Below, piece after piece: positions 8,361 to 16,642 of a stretch of 35,687 bases of DNA. This DNA is from a virus: positions 1 through 35,687 of IMG/VR virus record IMGVR_UViG_3300040751_005014, one strand, 5' to 3'. The number at the start of each line of letters is the position of its first letter. Position 1 is the stretch's first letter. The translations under genes were made by a program, and so were the position numbers. The notes below the pieces were generated by a model. That model was not told the origin of the DNA. It saw only the letters and a list, made by a program, of their open reading frames with translations, and did no database searches.

Positions 8361-9008
8361 ATGAAGCAAGAGTCAAAATTAAATCCAGAATTAAAAGTAG
8401 GTGACACTATAAGATTGATCCATATGGACGATCCATTCTCACCTATCACTGTTGGTACGACTGGAAAAGTAACGAGAAAAAACAAAGATCCATTTTCTAA
8501 AGAAGGAGAATTTATGTATGGGGTTGATTGGGAAAATGGTAGAAGTCTGAATCTTATGCCAGAGGATAGTTGGATGATTGTTGACCAATTATTGGAACAA
8601 GTCGGAGGAAATCCTGACAGATATAAAGATATTGTAAATCTCCTAAAGAAATTAAGTGGATCAGACTTAAGAAAATTAAATCAATTTTTATTAGATCTTA
8701 GAGACAGCGGAATAACTAACATGTGGGGTGCAGCTCCTTTTATTTATTCTGGAAGAGATTGGATAGAAAACTGGGTCAAAGCTGAAAACTTCAAGAACAC
8801 AAATCGACTAGAATTACCTGAAGATAATGAAAATTTAGACGAAGTTTTAGATAAGGCCGATGAAATGAGAAACATTATGGCAAGAGGTGCAATGAACGCA
8901 GTAAGAAACAGTGAAGATGATTTGAACTTGAATCAGATAAATGACGAACTATTTAAACTAGCCAAAGAAGTTCATACATTCTATATGGAATTTGGAACTT
9001 TATTATAA
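8361..9008 (+). CDS. DUF4314-like domain protein with helical C-terminal domain
   Basis: Residues about 8-75 match the DUF4314 pattern: VGDTIRLIHMDDPFSP, a VGTTGKV turn, and GVDWENGRSLNLMPEDSW. This is an SH3-like small beta-barrel common in phage and plasmid genes, with no firm function. It is followed by DQLLE (75-79) and Q80, the same L-x-E-Q form seen at leader ends elsewhere, here between two domains. The C-terminal part (about 85-215) is helical and charged (NLLKKLSGSDLRKLNQFLLD, EVLDKADEMRNIMARGAMNA). The family of that half is not recognised. The protein is presumably cytoplasmic or in the virion. Confidence 0.75.
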   Translation: MKQESKLNPELKVGDTIRLIHMDDPFSPITVGTTGKVTRKNKDPFSKEGEFMYGVDWENGRSLNLMPEDSWMIVDQLLEQVGGNPDRYKDIVNLLKKLSGSDLRKLNQFLLDLRDSGITNMWGAAPFIYSGRDWIENWVKAENFKNTNRLELPEDNENLDEVLDKADEMRNIMARGAMNAVRNSEDDLNLNQINDELFKLAKEVHTFYMEFGTLL

Positions 9009-9027
9009 AAAATAAAAAATTATTACA

Positions 9028-9378
9028 ATGATTAGAATAACTGAAGAAGAAAGAAAAATTATTTTGGAAAGTCACAGAGTTGCTTTCGAAAAACAAGTAA
9101 TGTTACAAAAAACTGATAACTTGACTCCTTTAGAAGAAGAAGATTTAGCCACAGACAAAAAAGGAATTACTGTCGATGGTAAAGGTGATGTAAAGGAGTA
9201 CACCAATATTGTTAATGAACAAGACGGTAAAGGTTGTGCTGACACCGAAGCTGGATGTATCAGAAAGAAAGATGGTGGTTGGGTTGTAATGAATAATAAG
9301 AAAGGAGGTGTTTGGAGAAAATGTGATTCTAAGAAACACTGTGAAGAAATTCTCGACGCTTATCATTCGAATCAATAA
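9028..9378 (+). CDS. Leader-bearing small protein
   Basis: This 116-residue protein starts MIRITEEERKIILE with Ile12-Leu13-Glu14 followed by Ser15, one of the shared leader-type starts. After a charged linker, the C-terminal half is a small Cys- and Trp-containing module (KGCADTEAGCIRKKDGGW, NNKKGGVWRKCDSKKHCEEI) with four or more cysteines that could form disulfides or bind a metal. The module is not a family I recognise. It follows the DUF4314 gene by 19 bases. Confidence 0.75.
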   Translation: MIRITEEERKIILESHRVAFEKQVMLQKTDNLTPLEEEDLATDKKGITVDGKGDVKEYTNIVNEQDGKGCADTEAGCIRKKDGGWVVMNNKKGGVWRKCDSKKHCEEILDAYHSNQ

Positions 9379-9438
9379 TTTTTTAAGAAAACTTGATTTT
9401 TGAAACTTTTATAGATATTTGTATAAAAAATAAATGTT

Positions 9439-9717
9439 ATGAAAGTTCTCGAAGTAATATATCAGAATTTCGATTCATTTGAAAATTCTATCGAAGTTGA
9501 ATTTTTGGATGAGGATGAAAATGTATTTTCAGACAAAATCGAATATAATCATTTGATTGATTTTGGTTATGTCGAAGAAGAATTAGAGGTTTTTGATTTC
9601 AATGATGATACCGATTGGGAAGAATTCATTGATCAAAACGAAATTGATGTTGAAAATCTCGTTTCATTTTTAAATGAGTATTATACAACTTTTCCCGATA
9701 GAATTCCTATCGATTAA
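9439..9717 (+). CDS. Small, very acidic hypothetical protein
   Basis: This 92-residue protein has Asp/Glu at roughly a third of positions (EFLDEDENVFSD, FDFNDDTDWEEF) and few basic residues. Strongly acidic small phage proteins are sometimes DNA mimics or bind host nucleic-acid enzymes, but nothing here proves that. A degenerate ATATTTGT lies just upstream (about 9414-9421). It is probably co-transcribed with the gene at 9729, 11 bases downstream. Confidence 0.7.
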   Translation: MKVLEVIYQNFDSFENSIEVEFLDEDENVFSDKIEYNHLIDFGYVEEELEVFDFNDDTDWEEFIDQNEIDVENLVSFLNEYYTTFPDRIPID

Positions 9718-9728
9718 AAATAAAAAAT

Positions 9729-10205
9729 ATGAGTGGAGTAATAAACATACCAGATAGTAATCAAAAGAGGATCTCAGATATAAAGGGGATGGTGTACTCT
9801 CTGCTCGGAAAAGTGTATTTAACAAAACCTACTTTTTTTGGTTTAGATAGTAAGCAAATAATAATTATCGTGAGTCCTACACTCAAAGTCTTACATGTCG
9901 GTGCAACTCAAAACAAACTATTGAGTAATTTTCCTCAAAAAGTAGACACTAAATTGGATGCTGAACCAATTATGGATTGGGCTAATGATAATGATTTTGT
10001 AATCACATTTGAGGCACCGACTCCAAAACTTAATAGGATATTATATTATAAATTTTCTAGGGTCCTTAACGATTCTTTGAATGAAAAGACTTTTGATGAT
10101 TATATTGTAGAGTCGAGATTACCTGATAACATAAAAAACAAAGCCTTAGATAATCAGGAATGGTTCAAAACTAATATTATTGAAATATTTAAAAAAATAA
10201 AATGA
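9729..10205 (+). CDS. Hypothetical protein
   Basis: This 158-residue soluble protein has an N-terminal alpha/beta appearance (ISDIKGMVYSLLGKVYL, QIIIIVSPTLKVLHVGAT) and a helical basic C-terminus ending in IFKKIK. It has no leader or signal peptide, and no known domain is recognised. Its TGA stop lies inside the stem of the strong hairpin that ends this transcription unit. Confidence 0.75.
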   Translation: MSGVINIPDSNQKRISDIKGMVYSLLGKVYLTKPTFFGLDSKQIIIIVSPTLKVLHVGATQNKLLSNFPQKVDTKLDAEPIMDWANDNDFVITFEAPTPKLNRILYYKFSRVLNDSLNEKTFDDYIVESRLPDNIKNKALDNQEWFKTNIIEIFKKIK

Positions 10206-10224
10206 GGGGAAGTCCCCTCATTTT
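10199..10224. terminator. Bidirectional intrinsic terminator
   Basis: An 11-base-pair perfect stem (AAAATGAGGGG / CCCCTCATTTT) with an AAGT loop has an A-run on the left and a T-run on the right, between two convergent genes. It can serve both the + gene ending at 10205 and the minus gene ending at 10226. Confidence 0.85.
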
Positions 10225-10225
10225 A

Positions 10226-10750
10226 TTATGCACCTACTCTAATAAATTCTAGTTGATAATTACACTTAAAACCAGTGATGGGATCTTCATATTCAGTTGG
10301 ACCCTCCAGCATCAAATATTCCATACCATCTTCAATGATCATATAACGACGGAGACTGTTAAGAATAGGTGTTACGTATTCGACATTGATTGCAACCCAA
10401 CGATTAGTGATAAAATCTTGTTGAAGAGTGAAATCATAATCATAGTGCCAATGATCACCTCCATTCTGAAGATAATAACCTGTGTACAATTTATTCCCAC
10501 TAAAGTGAATACGTGTTTTACCTACTTTCATTGAATCTAGTGGACCTGCTGGGTTGAGATATGAGAAGTCACCGTGGTAGATTGTCGTATCACCAATCTC
10601 ACTAGTATATACGTTACTACGATTGATGGTGACAGACCGAAGAATATACGTACCATCCAAGGTAGGAAAGGTAGGTTCTGAATATTGGTAACAACCAGTA
10701 CAAATTGTTGCGACAATGAAAAAAAGAGGTACAATTACTTTGTTAAACAT
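10226..10750 (-). CDS. Predicted lipoprotein
   Basis: This 174-residue protein starts MFNKVIVPLFFIVATICTGC. The hydrophobic stretch followed by a lipobox-like ICTGC places the lipidated Cys at residue 20 and makes this a signal peptidase II substrate. The mature domain is beta-rich (DGTYILRSVTI, TRIHFSGNKLYTGYY, WVAINVEYVTP) and resembles small lipocalin-like lipoproteins of Bacteroidota in general pattern only. A phage lipoprotein could act in superinfection exclusion or surface modification. That is a guess from precedent in other phages, not from sequence similarity. Confidence 0.75.
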   Translation of the reverse strand: MFNKVIVPLFFIVATICTGCYQYSEPTFPTLDGTYILRSVTINRSNVYTSEIGDTTIYHGDFSYLNPAGPLDSMKVGKTRIHFSGNKLYTGYYLQNGGDHWHYDYDFTLQQDFITNRWVAINVEYVTPILNSLRRYMIIEDGMEYLMLEGPTEYEDPITGFKCNYQLEFIRVGA

Positions 10751-10753
10751 GAT

Positions 10754-10761
10754 ATATTTAT
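10754..10761 (+). promoter_or_regulatory. Candidate late promoter element (ATATTTAT)
   Basis: ATATTTAT ends four bases before the ATG at 10766, in the 15-base gap between divergent genes. Read on the other strand, the same site contains TATAAATA, the exact T4 late promoter core, pointing to the lipoprotein gene. Confidence 0.45.
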
Positions 10762-10765
10762 AGAT

Positions 10766-11221
10766 ATGAATTTAAAAACCGAAATTTCCCGTATTAAGGG
10801 ATTAATGACTGAGGGTGAAAATCAACTTTATAAAGATAAGGAATCAAAGTCTAAAAACAAAATAAAAGAAGAAGAAACTGATGATATGGATGTATCAGAT
10901 GTGGAATCTGGTTATAACTTCGATTCTGGTGGTCCAGAACAATTCGAAGAACCAGTAGATTTTAGTTTAGATTCACTATTGGGAATAAAACCAGCATATA
11001 ATTTCGATTCGGATGGTGGTGACGTTGATGTGTATGGTGAAGAAATGGCAGAACAAGAAGATGGTGGAGGAGATACAACAGGTGATTCAGATGCAACTAA
11101 TGCTGGGATTTCAACTTGGGACAGTGGAGTTTCTAGAGGACCCGCAAATCCTATTGATCAAAATTCTAAATGGCAAGATTCTTATGGTATCACCAGGGGT
11201 AAAGGAAATCCTCTTTGGTAA
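10766..11221 (+). CDS. Leader-bearing acidic, low-complexity protein
   Basis: This 151-residue protein starts MNLKTEISRIKGLMTE, then GENQ, the clearest copy of the shared leader. The remaining sequence is acidic and disordered-looking, with the segment YNFDSGG/YNFDSDGG repeated (about residues 47 and 79) and two GNP/ANP turns near the end. The upstream in-frame extension to 10685 lacks a plausible start and crosses the promoter-like element, so 10766 is chosen. It is a likely small internal virion protein. No known domain is recognised. Confidence 0.75.
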   Translation: MNLKTEISRIKGLMTEGENQLYKDKESKSKNKIKEEETDDMDVSDVESGYNFDSGGPEQFEEPVDFSLDSLLGIKPAYNFDSDGGDVDVYGEEMAEQEDGGGDTTGDSDATNAGISTWDSGVSRGPANPIDQNSKWQDSYGITRGKGNPLW

Positions 11222-11222
11222 G

Positions 11223-11230
11223 ATATTTAT
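11223..11230 (+). promoter_or_regulatory. Candidate late promoter element (ATATTTAT)
   Basis: ATATTTAT lies nine bases upstream of the ATG at 11240, in the 18-base gap. Confidence 0.4.
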
Positions 11231-11239
11231 ATAAAATAT

Positions 11240-12586
11240 ATGACCTACGACCAAAAAATATCAACACAAGTCAGTGAGATGAATAGACTTATCAATTATG
11301 ATAGGTCTAAAACTCTATTAGAACAAAAACCTGACTCTGTTTCGGACAGAAACCTAGGGATATCAAGGAGAAATGCACGTGCACTTAATATGACTGATAA
11401 GGAATATGAAGATAAAATGTACGGTAAGGATTCCTTAGATAATATTAAATGGAATCATGATTTGGCAGGTTACTTAGAAATAGGACTTACAATTGGTGGT
11501 ATATTAGCTGTTGCTACAGGTGTTGGAGCACCAATAGGGGCTGCTATGTTAGCTGCAGGTACTACTATTGGTGTTGCTGATGCCGCTGCGTATTTCGTTC
11601 AGGAAAAAGATCCTTATATGGGTAGTATGATGTTAGCACTCTCATTGATACCAGGTGGTGAGTTAGTGAGTGCACTTGGTAAGAAAGCCGGTAAAGAAAT
11701 TACTGAACAGGAATTAAAAAAGTTACCAGCGTTATTACAAAAAATTTCCAATAATAAAGTCTTAACTGATTTAGAAGGTGAATTATGGCAAAGATTTTCA
11801 AAATCATTCGTAGAAAATGCACCTGAAATATTAAAGACTAGTGCTAGAAACTCATTGAAATTTCTAAATAAACATATGGTCAGTAAAGGATTATTGTGGA
11901 CTCTAGGAACTTTAGCAAAAGTTAGTGGTAAGGGTCTTCAATTAGTTGTTAAAATAGGTCGTATAGCCGTCAGTGTAGATTTATTATGGACACTTTTAGC
12001 AGCTCCAGAAGGATACCGAAAAAGAATGAGAGATAAGTCAGAATTCTCGAAGATTATGGACATGTTATATGATGGTACTTTAGGACCAACTATAATCGAT
12101 GGACTTTATGATCTATGGTTAAGTTTGACTGATTCTGATGGTAATATAGATAAAAGTAAGGAACAAGAATTGATCATAGAAATTATCGAAAATAGTGACA
12201 TAGATTTTACAGATAGTGATATCGCAGATCAAATTCAAGATAGTTTCAATGATACATACGATAACATTACGTTCGATTTGATTGACAATAGATGGTCTAA
12301 CTTAGAACAAGGTACAAAACAACAGACAACCTTTAATGATTTATTATCGGGAGATAAAATAGCCAAATTAGGATCAAAGGGTAAATTTGTTAGAGACATT
12401 CAAATAATGTTAAATACACTAGGTTATGATCTAGGTGAATCAGGCATAGATAGTGATTTTGGAAAAGTTACACAAGACGCTGTAATTGATTTTCAAATTG
12501 ATTATGATTTAGATGGGTTAGATGGTATTGTTGGAAAAGAGACATCAACTAAATTAAAAAGTTTATATGATGAAAGAAAAGGATAA
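11240..12586 (+). CDS. Leader-bearing protein with hydrophobic regions and C-terminal peptidoglycan-binding domain
   Basis: This 448-residue protein begins with a leader ending SKTLLE (Glu28) then Q29. Residues about 75-125 are a long Gly/Ala-rich hydrophobic stretch (GLTIGGILAVATGVGAPIGA), with another at about 217-256 (LLWTLGTLAKV, LQLVVKIGRIAVSVDLLWTL). Residues about 370-442 match the PG_binding_1 fold: KLGSKGKFVRDIQIMLNTLG, DSDFGKVTQDAVIDFQ and DGIVGKETSTKLKSL. There is no Sec signal. A protein that both binds the wall and can insert in membranes, with a capsid-type leader, fits an ejection or channel-forming role during infection. It overlaps the next gene by 20 bases. Confidence 0.85.
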   Translation: MTYDQKISTQVSEMNRLINYDRSKTLLEQKPDSVSDRNLGISRRNARALNMTDKEYEDKMYGKDSLDNIKWNHDLAGYLEIGLTIGGILAVATGVGAPIGAAMLAAGTTIGVADAAAYFVQEKDPYMGSMMLALSLIPGGELVSALGKKAGKEITEQELKKLPALLQKISNNKVLTDLEGELWQRFSKSFVENAPEILKTSARNSLKFLNKHMVSKGLLWTLGTLAKVSGKGLQLVVKIGRIAVSVDLLWTLLAAPEGYRKRMRDKSEFSKIMDMLYDGTLGPTIIDGLYDLWLSLTDSDGNIDKSKEQELIIEIIENSDIDFTDSDIADQIQDSFNDTYDNITFDLIDNRWSNLEQGTKQQTTFNDLLSGDKIAKLGSKGKFVRDIQIMLNTLGYDLGESGIDSDFGKVTQDAVIDFQIDYDLDGLDGIVGKETSTKLKSLYDERKG

Positions 12587-15341
12587 TATAAAAAGAATAC
12601 ATGAAATAATGGGTGTTAATAAAAAAGTCATCGTTGAACAAGCATATATTGATGACTTATTACAATTTCTTATTTCCAGAGGTGCTAGAAGTATTGATGA
12701 ACTTGCACCTTTAATTACAAAGTTAGAAAATCAAGTTGCCGATGCGTCAACTTCAACCGCAGCAAAAAGAAAAACTTTAAATGATATTGTCACAACAGCT
12801 AAAAAGTTAAATAATACAGAACTGGTTGATGTGATAACAGCGCAAATATTGAAAGATCCTGGATTTGTTTCGAAACTAGTCAACGATTTTTTCAGAAATG
12901 CAGAAGTGAAAAAATTCTTAGATGAAATGATAGAATCTGGATTTACTCCCGAAAGTGCTGCCGCTAGAATGGTAAATGAATTTGGAAATAAAGTATTAAG
13001 AACCCAATCTAAAGGTGAGGTACTTGACAATCAGATCTTAAGGGAAGTCAATAAACAAACTAGAGAAAGATTTGAAAAAAGAACCTCCGAACTAGCTAAA
13101 GCAACTGACGATACAACAACTCCAAAAGCTGACGAACCTGAAACTCCTTCACCTGAACCAAATGTGTCTGAAAAAGATATCGCAGATATGGAGGATTTTA
13201 CTGAAGAATCTTCGTGGGTTAATGTTCCATCTTATTCGGATGAAGAGATTGACCAATTATTAAAACAAGAGGGAGGTATCGGAGCAAGACTAAGGAACGT
13301 TTTTAAGGTACCATCAACTAAAGTTAAAGAAAGGGCGGAAAGATTATTACGTAATTCAAGAAAATTCGCTGAGACAAAAGATCCAACAATTAAAGCTAGA
13401 CTCAGAAAAAAAATTAACGAGGATATTCTAAAATTAGCAGACGACCAGTCGTCTGCTTTGGATGGTGTTAGAGAACAACTAGAACTTGTTATTGATCAAG
13501 CTCCAAGAGGAAGAGGAGGAACTATAGAAGATCCGGGAATTAGGTCTTTGGAAAAGTTATATAACGACCTGAAAGGGGGTACAAACAATTTCAGAGATTT
13601 TTTAGGAATATCAAAATTACTTTATGGTGATAGATTTCCTACAACTTTAGTTTTGAAAGAAGCTTTCATGTCGAATACCTTTAGACCATTTCTCAAACAA
13701 TTAAGATCTAGTTTAAAAGGCGTAAGTTTAGGTAGATCTAAAATTCTAGATACTACCATAACAGGTTTTAAAGAATCTTTCCCTAGTGAAGCATGGTGGA
13801 AAAGAGCGGTGTATGGAGATTATAGAGGTGTACCAACACAAGATAATCCCGCATATGCTGAACTTGTAAGGGCTGGTGGTAAAAAAGCTGCGAGAGCATC
13901 ATTTTTGATTGCACTTTTAGGTAGACTAATCAAAATTAGAATTTTATATGCCTTTGCTGAGACAATGAGAAATTCATTTGCTTTTTATGTTTCAGGTAAA
14001 GAAGGTAGGGACATTATAAATTCTTGTTTATCTTCCGGTAGAAATCCGGAAAATGAAGCTTGTAAAAAAATAGCAAATGATAAATCATTTTTACCTTGGT
14101 TAGCTTGGGCTATGGACATCATGGAAGAAGGTGAGTCTTCACCTTTTTTAAAAGAAATGTTAGAAGATTTTTTAGGGCAAAGTACTGATGATTTTAGTGG
14201 TGATTTAACGAGAGAAGTTATGAAAGGATCACCGACATTAATTGACGATTTGATTTATTATCTAAATGAAGTTAGGAAAGGGTTTCTAAATCAAGAAACT
14301 GCGGACAATATGGAAGACCGTTGGAATCAAACGGAAGAAGAATTAGAAGACGATTTAAGACAGGCTGAAAGAGAAATAGATCAAGAGATAGATAATGACA
14401 CTCCTAGATCTTCTTCAGGATCATTTAATACAATCAGAACAAGCCCTGAACTACGTGGAATAATTGGCGATATCGCGTCTGATCTAAGAATATCTGAAAC
14501 TAGTAGTGAATTAAAAAATCTAGTGAATCAATATCTAAAAGTTGAAAACGGGAAAGTATACTTCAAATGTGGTGACTATAAAGGTGTATTGAGGCCTAGT
14601 GGTGGAAGATGGTATATGGACTTTGGAAGTGGAGGTAATTATAAATTTGGAGAAGGAGGAGAAAATAATTTAGCAACGGATTATTGTAGTCCTGTAAGTA
14701 GTTGGTCAGTAAATGAATCAAATGAAGGTTTAATTAATGTATTATTAGAACAAAGAACCGCACCAGTACCAGGTACAGATGATTCTGAAAGTGCAACTGG
14801 AGATGGATCATCTGCAGAACCAACTCAACCTGATGATCCAACTCCACCAACACCAAGTAACCCAGATACTCCAGATACTGAAAGCAGTCGTTGTGTTGAA
14901 ACGTTATCAGAAAGTTTTTTCTGTAAAAGATGTGAAAATGGAAACTCGATAAGTGAATGTGATCAACTATGGGGTAATGATTTATATACTGGAAAATGTT
15001 TCGACTTTGATAAAAAGAAAATCTCAAATGAATTATCGAACAAAATGGCATGTAGGTTTGGTGATGACCCAAAATTCTCGGTAGGAAAATCACAACTACA
15101 AGAAGAAAATAATTTATTATACGTTTTAGGTGAGAAAAAAGACCAAGAAACAAAGGATGATTTACAACTTAAAAAAGTAGTAAATGGTGGAAATAGAGAT
15201 TGGGTTTTTATGGAAAATGGACAGTGGTTAGATTTCTTCAACAAGTACCATGGTAATGTTTCTGAGTCTACCGATACTGTAAACAAAACTTTTTCAGGAT
15301 TAGAAAATATTTTAGAAATTTACAGGAAAAACATAAACTAA
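12567..15341 (+). CDS. Large leader-bearing protein, probable internal virion/ejection protein
   Basis: This 924-residue protein starts with a leader (DNIKRIHEIMGVNKKVIVE, Glu24, Q25). It then shows long helical regions, a Pro/Thr-rich linker near 185-205, a basic helical region (SRKFAETKDPTIKARLRKK), a hydrophobic stretch at about 444-475 (ASFLIALLGRLIKIRILYAF), an acidic helical segment, a small beta domain (YFKCGDYKGVLRPSGGRWYM), and LLE (726-728) before Q729. The tail after that is a Pro/Thr linker and a Cys-rich module (RCVETLSESFFCKRCENG). No family is recognised. Size, helix content and leader recall phage ejection proteins, but this is inference. Two adjacent ATG codons are possible starts. 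Confidence 0.8.
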   Translation: MMKEKDNIKRIHEIMGVNKKVIVEQAYIDDLLQFLISRGARSIDELAPLITKLENQVADASTSTAAKRKTLNDIVTTAKKLNNTELVDVITAQILKDPGFVSKLVNDFFRNAEVKKFLDEMIESGFTPESAAARMVNEFGNKVLRTQSKGEVLDNQILREVNKQTRERFEKRTSELAKATDDTTTPKADEPETPSPEPNVSEKDIADMEDFTEESSWVNVPSYSDEEIDQLLKQEGGIGARLRNVFKVPSTKVKERAERLLRNSRKFAETKDPTIKARLRKKINEDILKLADDQSSALDGVREQLELVIDQAPRGRGGTIEDPGIRSLEKLYNDLKGGTNNFRDFLGISKLLYGDRFPTTLVLKEAFMSNTFRPFLKQLRSSLKGVSLGRSKILDTTITGFKESFPSEAWWKRAVYGDYRGVPTQDNPAYAELVRAGGKKAARASFLIALLGRLIKIRILYAFAETMRNSFAFYVSGKEGRDIINSCLSSGRNPENEACKKIANDKSFLPWLAWAMDIMEEGESSPFLKEMLEDFLGQSTDDFSGDLTREVMKGSPTLIDDLIYYLNEVRKGFLNQETADNMEDRWNQTEEELEDDLRQAEREIDQEIDNDTPRSSSGSFNTIRTSPELRGIIGDIASDLRISETSSELKNLVNQYLKVENGKVYFKCGDYKGVLRPSGGRWYMDFGSGGNYKFGEGGENNLATDYCSPVSSWSVNESNEGLINVLLEQRTAPVPGTDDSESATGDGSSAEPTQPDDPTPPTPSNPDTPDTESSRCVETLSESFFCKRCENGNSISECDQLWGNDLYTGKCFDFDKKKISNELSNKMACRFGDDPKFSVGKSQLQEENNLLYVLGEKKDQETKDDLQLKKVVNGGNRDWVFMENGQWLDFFNKYHGNVSESTDTVNKTFSGLENILEIYRKNIN

Positions 15342-15344
15342 TTG

Positions 15345-15352
15345 ATATTTAT
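15345..15352 (+). promoter_or_regulatory. Candidate late promoter element (ATATTTAT)
   Basis: ATATTTAT lies 25 bases before the ATG at 15378, directly after the stop of the large upstream gene. Confidence 0.35.
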
Positions 15353-15377
15353 CAATAGTAACAATCAAGTTATAGTT

Positions 15378-16004
15378 ATGGATTTAAAAAAGAAATTAAA
15401 GAAAAATCTATATCTTCTGAAGGAAGGAAAAGAGAGGTTCCTTATAGAAGAAAAAATTGTAAAATCACGATTAAACCTTTTACCTAAAAATGTCAACAAG
15501 AATTCAAAAATTCAAGTGACAGATGCATTCAATAAATTATTTGAAGAAATAAAATTCTACAATTCAAATGATATAGGAATTCCATTTTTAAATGAAAATT
15601 TAGTTGATGTTTTAGGACAAATGTTCAATGAGGATAGTGATAAATTTTTGGATACAATAAAAGATAAACTTACCGACTTTTTAGTCTCGAAATTACAAGG
15701 GACCGATTTTGATCGGGAAGCTATCGAAATGGCAATAGGTGATACTGAATTGGATGATATATCCAAGTTATTTACCGATACCAGATTCCTAGCCAAAAAA
15801 TTAGCAGAAATCTACTCTACAAAATATAACGAAATGTCACTTGATCTTTCTAGTCTTTCAGGGCCGACAGTATCTAGTCAGATTTCAAGTGGGCAATCGG
15901 AACTCGAAGATAAAATTGTAGATCAACTTCGTCCAATCATGGGTGATATAAATTCCAAAATGGAATTGAAACTGAGCGATATCAGAGATGGTATCATATC
16001 ATAA
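15378..16004 (+). CDS. Leader-bearing helical protein
   Basis: This 208-residue protein starts MDLKKKLKKNLYLLKEGK and reaches RFLIE (Glu24) then E25, a more basic version of the shared leader. The rest is charged and mostly helical, with a Ser-rich patch (LSSLSGPTVSSQISSGQSE) followed by a possible coiled C-terminus (LEDKIVDQLRPIMGDINSKM). A TTG start at 15342 would add 12 residues, but ATG at 15378 begins at the leader and is preferred. It is the last gene of the 10766-16004 unit, before a terminator. Confidence 0.75.
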   Translation: MDLKKKLKKNLYLLKEGKERFLIEEKIVKSRLNLLPKNVNKNSKIQVTDAFNKLFEEIKFYNSNDIGIPFLNENLVDVLGQMFNEDSDKFLDTIKDKLTDFLVSKLQGTDFDREAIEMAIGDTELDDISKLFTDTRFLAKKLAEIYSTKYNEMSLDLSSLSGPTVSSQISSGQSELEDKIVDQLRPIMGDINSKMELKLSDIRDGIIS

Positions 16005-16042
16005 ACTTGAAAAATAAAAGGGGATAATCAAGTCTATTAAAG

Positions 16043-16068
16043 AAGGTGTCGAAAGACACCTTTTTTTT
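16043..16068 (+). terminator. Intrinsic terminator
   Basis: An 8-base-pair stem AAGGTGTC / GACACCTT with a GAAA tetraloop is followed by a run of T to 16068. It ends the + strand unit that finishes at 16004. Its T-run overlaps the stop of the convergent HNH gene. Confidence 0.85.
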
Positions 16069-16570
16069 ATATACTATTGAAAGACTTTGTATAATTATTC
16101 CAAATAGACTCTACCTCATCATAAATTATATTCGAGAATATTGTGGGTTCTTTAGGTTTGTTAAGTAACTTCAAACCTGCTTCTTTGAGTGTCTTATTTC
16201 CTTTATATGTGTTACATCTGGAACAACACGTCACCATATTAACCCAGGTATTTTCACCCCCCTTAGATCTAGGAATTACATGGTCTATTGTTAGATTCTT
16301 CTTAGTTCCACAATATTGACATGTATTTTTATCTCTCTTGAATATTCTTCTACGATTCACCCTTAGACCTTCTCTTCTGAATCTTATATAGTTTAGTAAC
16401 CTTATAATCACTGGTCTCACAAAATTACCCACTGATGTTACTATATCATTTTCCCCTTTTTTTACTACCTCAGCTTTACCTTTATCTACAAGTACAAAAC
16501 CTCTGTGTAATGACGTAATGTTTAATGGTGAAAAATCTGCATTTAATACTAATACTAAATTATTTCTCAT
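16067..16570 (-). CDS. HNH endonuclease
   Basis: This 167-residue protein shows the zinc-stabilised HNH fold. A CQYCG pair is at about 84-88, LTIDHVIPRSKGG contains the catalytic Asp96-His97, then comes a WVNMVTCC segment with Asn111, and RCNTYKGNK completes the second Cys pair and the metal-binding end. The N-terminal VLVLNADFSPLNITS followed by RGFVLVDKGKAEVV is typical of the HNH_5-type proteins common in bacteria and phages. It may be a stand-alone homing-type nuclease or have a packaging-associated role. It lies just downstream of the tmRNA terminator. Confidence 0.9.
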   Translation of the reverse strand: MRNNLVLVLNADFSPLNITSLHRGFVLVDKGKAEVVKKGENDIVTSVGNFVRPVIIRLLNYIRFRREGLRVNRRRIFKRDKNTCQYCGTKKNLTIDHVIPRSKGGENTWVNMVTCCSRCNTYKGNKTLKEAGLKLLNKPKEPTIFSNIIYDEVESIWNNYTKSFNSI

Positions 16571-16585
16571 AATCCCCTTTTTTAA

Positions 16586-16593
16586 ATAAATAT
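16586..16593 (-). promoter_or_regulatory. Candidate late promoter element (ATATTTAT), minus strand
   Basis: The minus-strand ATATTTAT lies 15 bases before the ATG of the HNH gene. Just before the ATG is AAAGGGGATT, one of the few purine-rich stretches at a start in this window. Confidence 0.35.
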
Positions 16594-16604
16594 TTTTTTA
16601 AACT

Positions 16605-16641
16605 ATAAAAAAAAAGATCGACTTTTTCAAGTCGATCTTTT
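16605..16641 (-). terminator. Intrinsic terminator of the tmRNA gene
   Basis: On the minus strand a 13-base-pair perfect stem (AAAAGATCGACTT / AAGTCGATCTTTT, loop GAAA) starts two bases after the 3' end of the tmRNA and runs into a T-run. It defines the 3' end of the primary transcript. Confidence 0.9.
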
Positions 16642-16642
16642 G

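Noticed and set aside
10685-10765. Upstream extension of the 10766 gene
   Set aside because: It overlaps the divergent lipoprotein gene and the promoter-like element, and the shared leader starts exactly at 10766.
14734-15286. Two minus-strand open frames opposite the end of the 924-residue gene
   Set aside because: They overlap each other and a long continuous + strand gene, with shadow-like composition and no upstream element.
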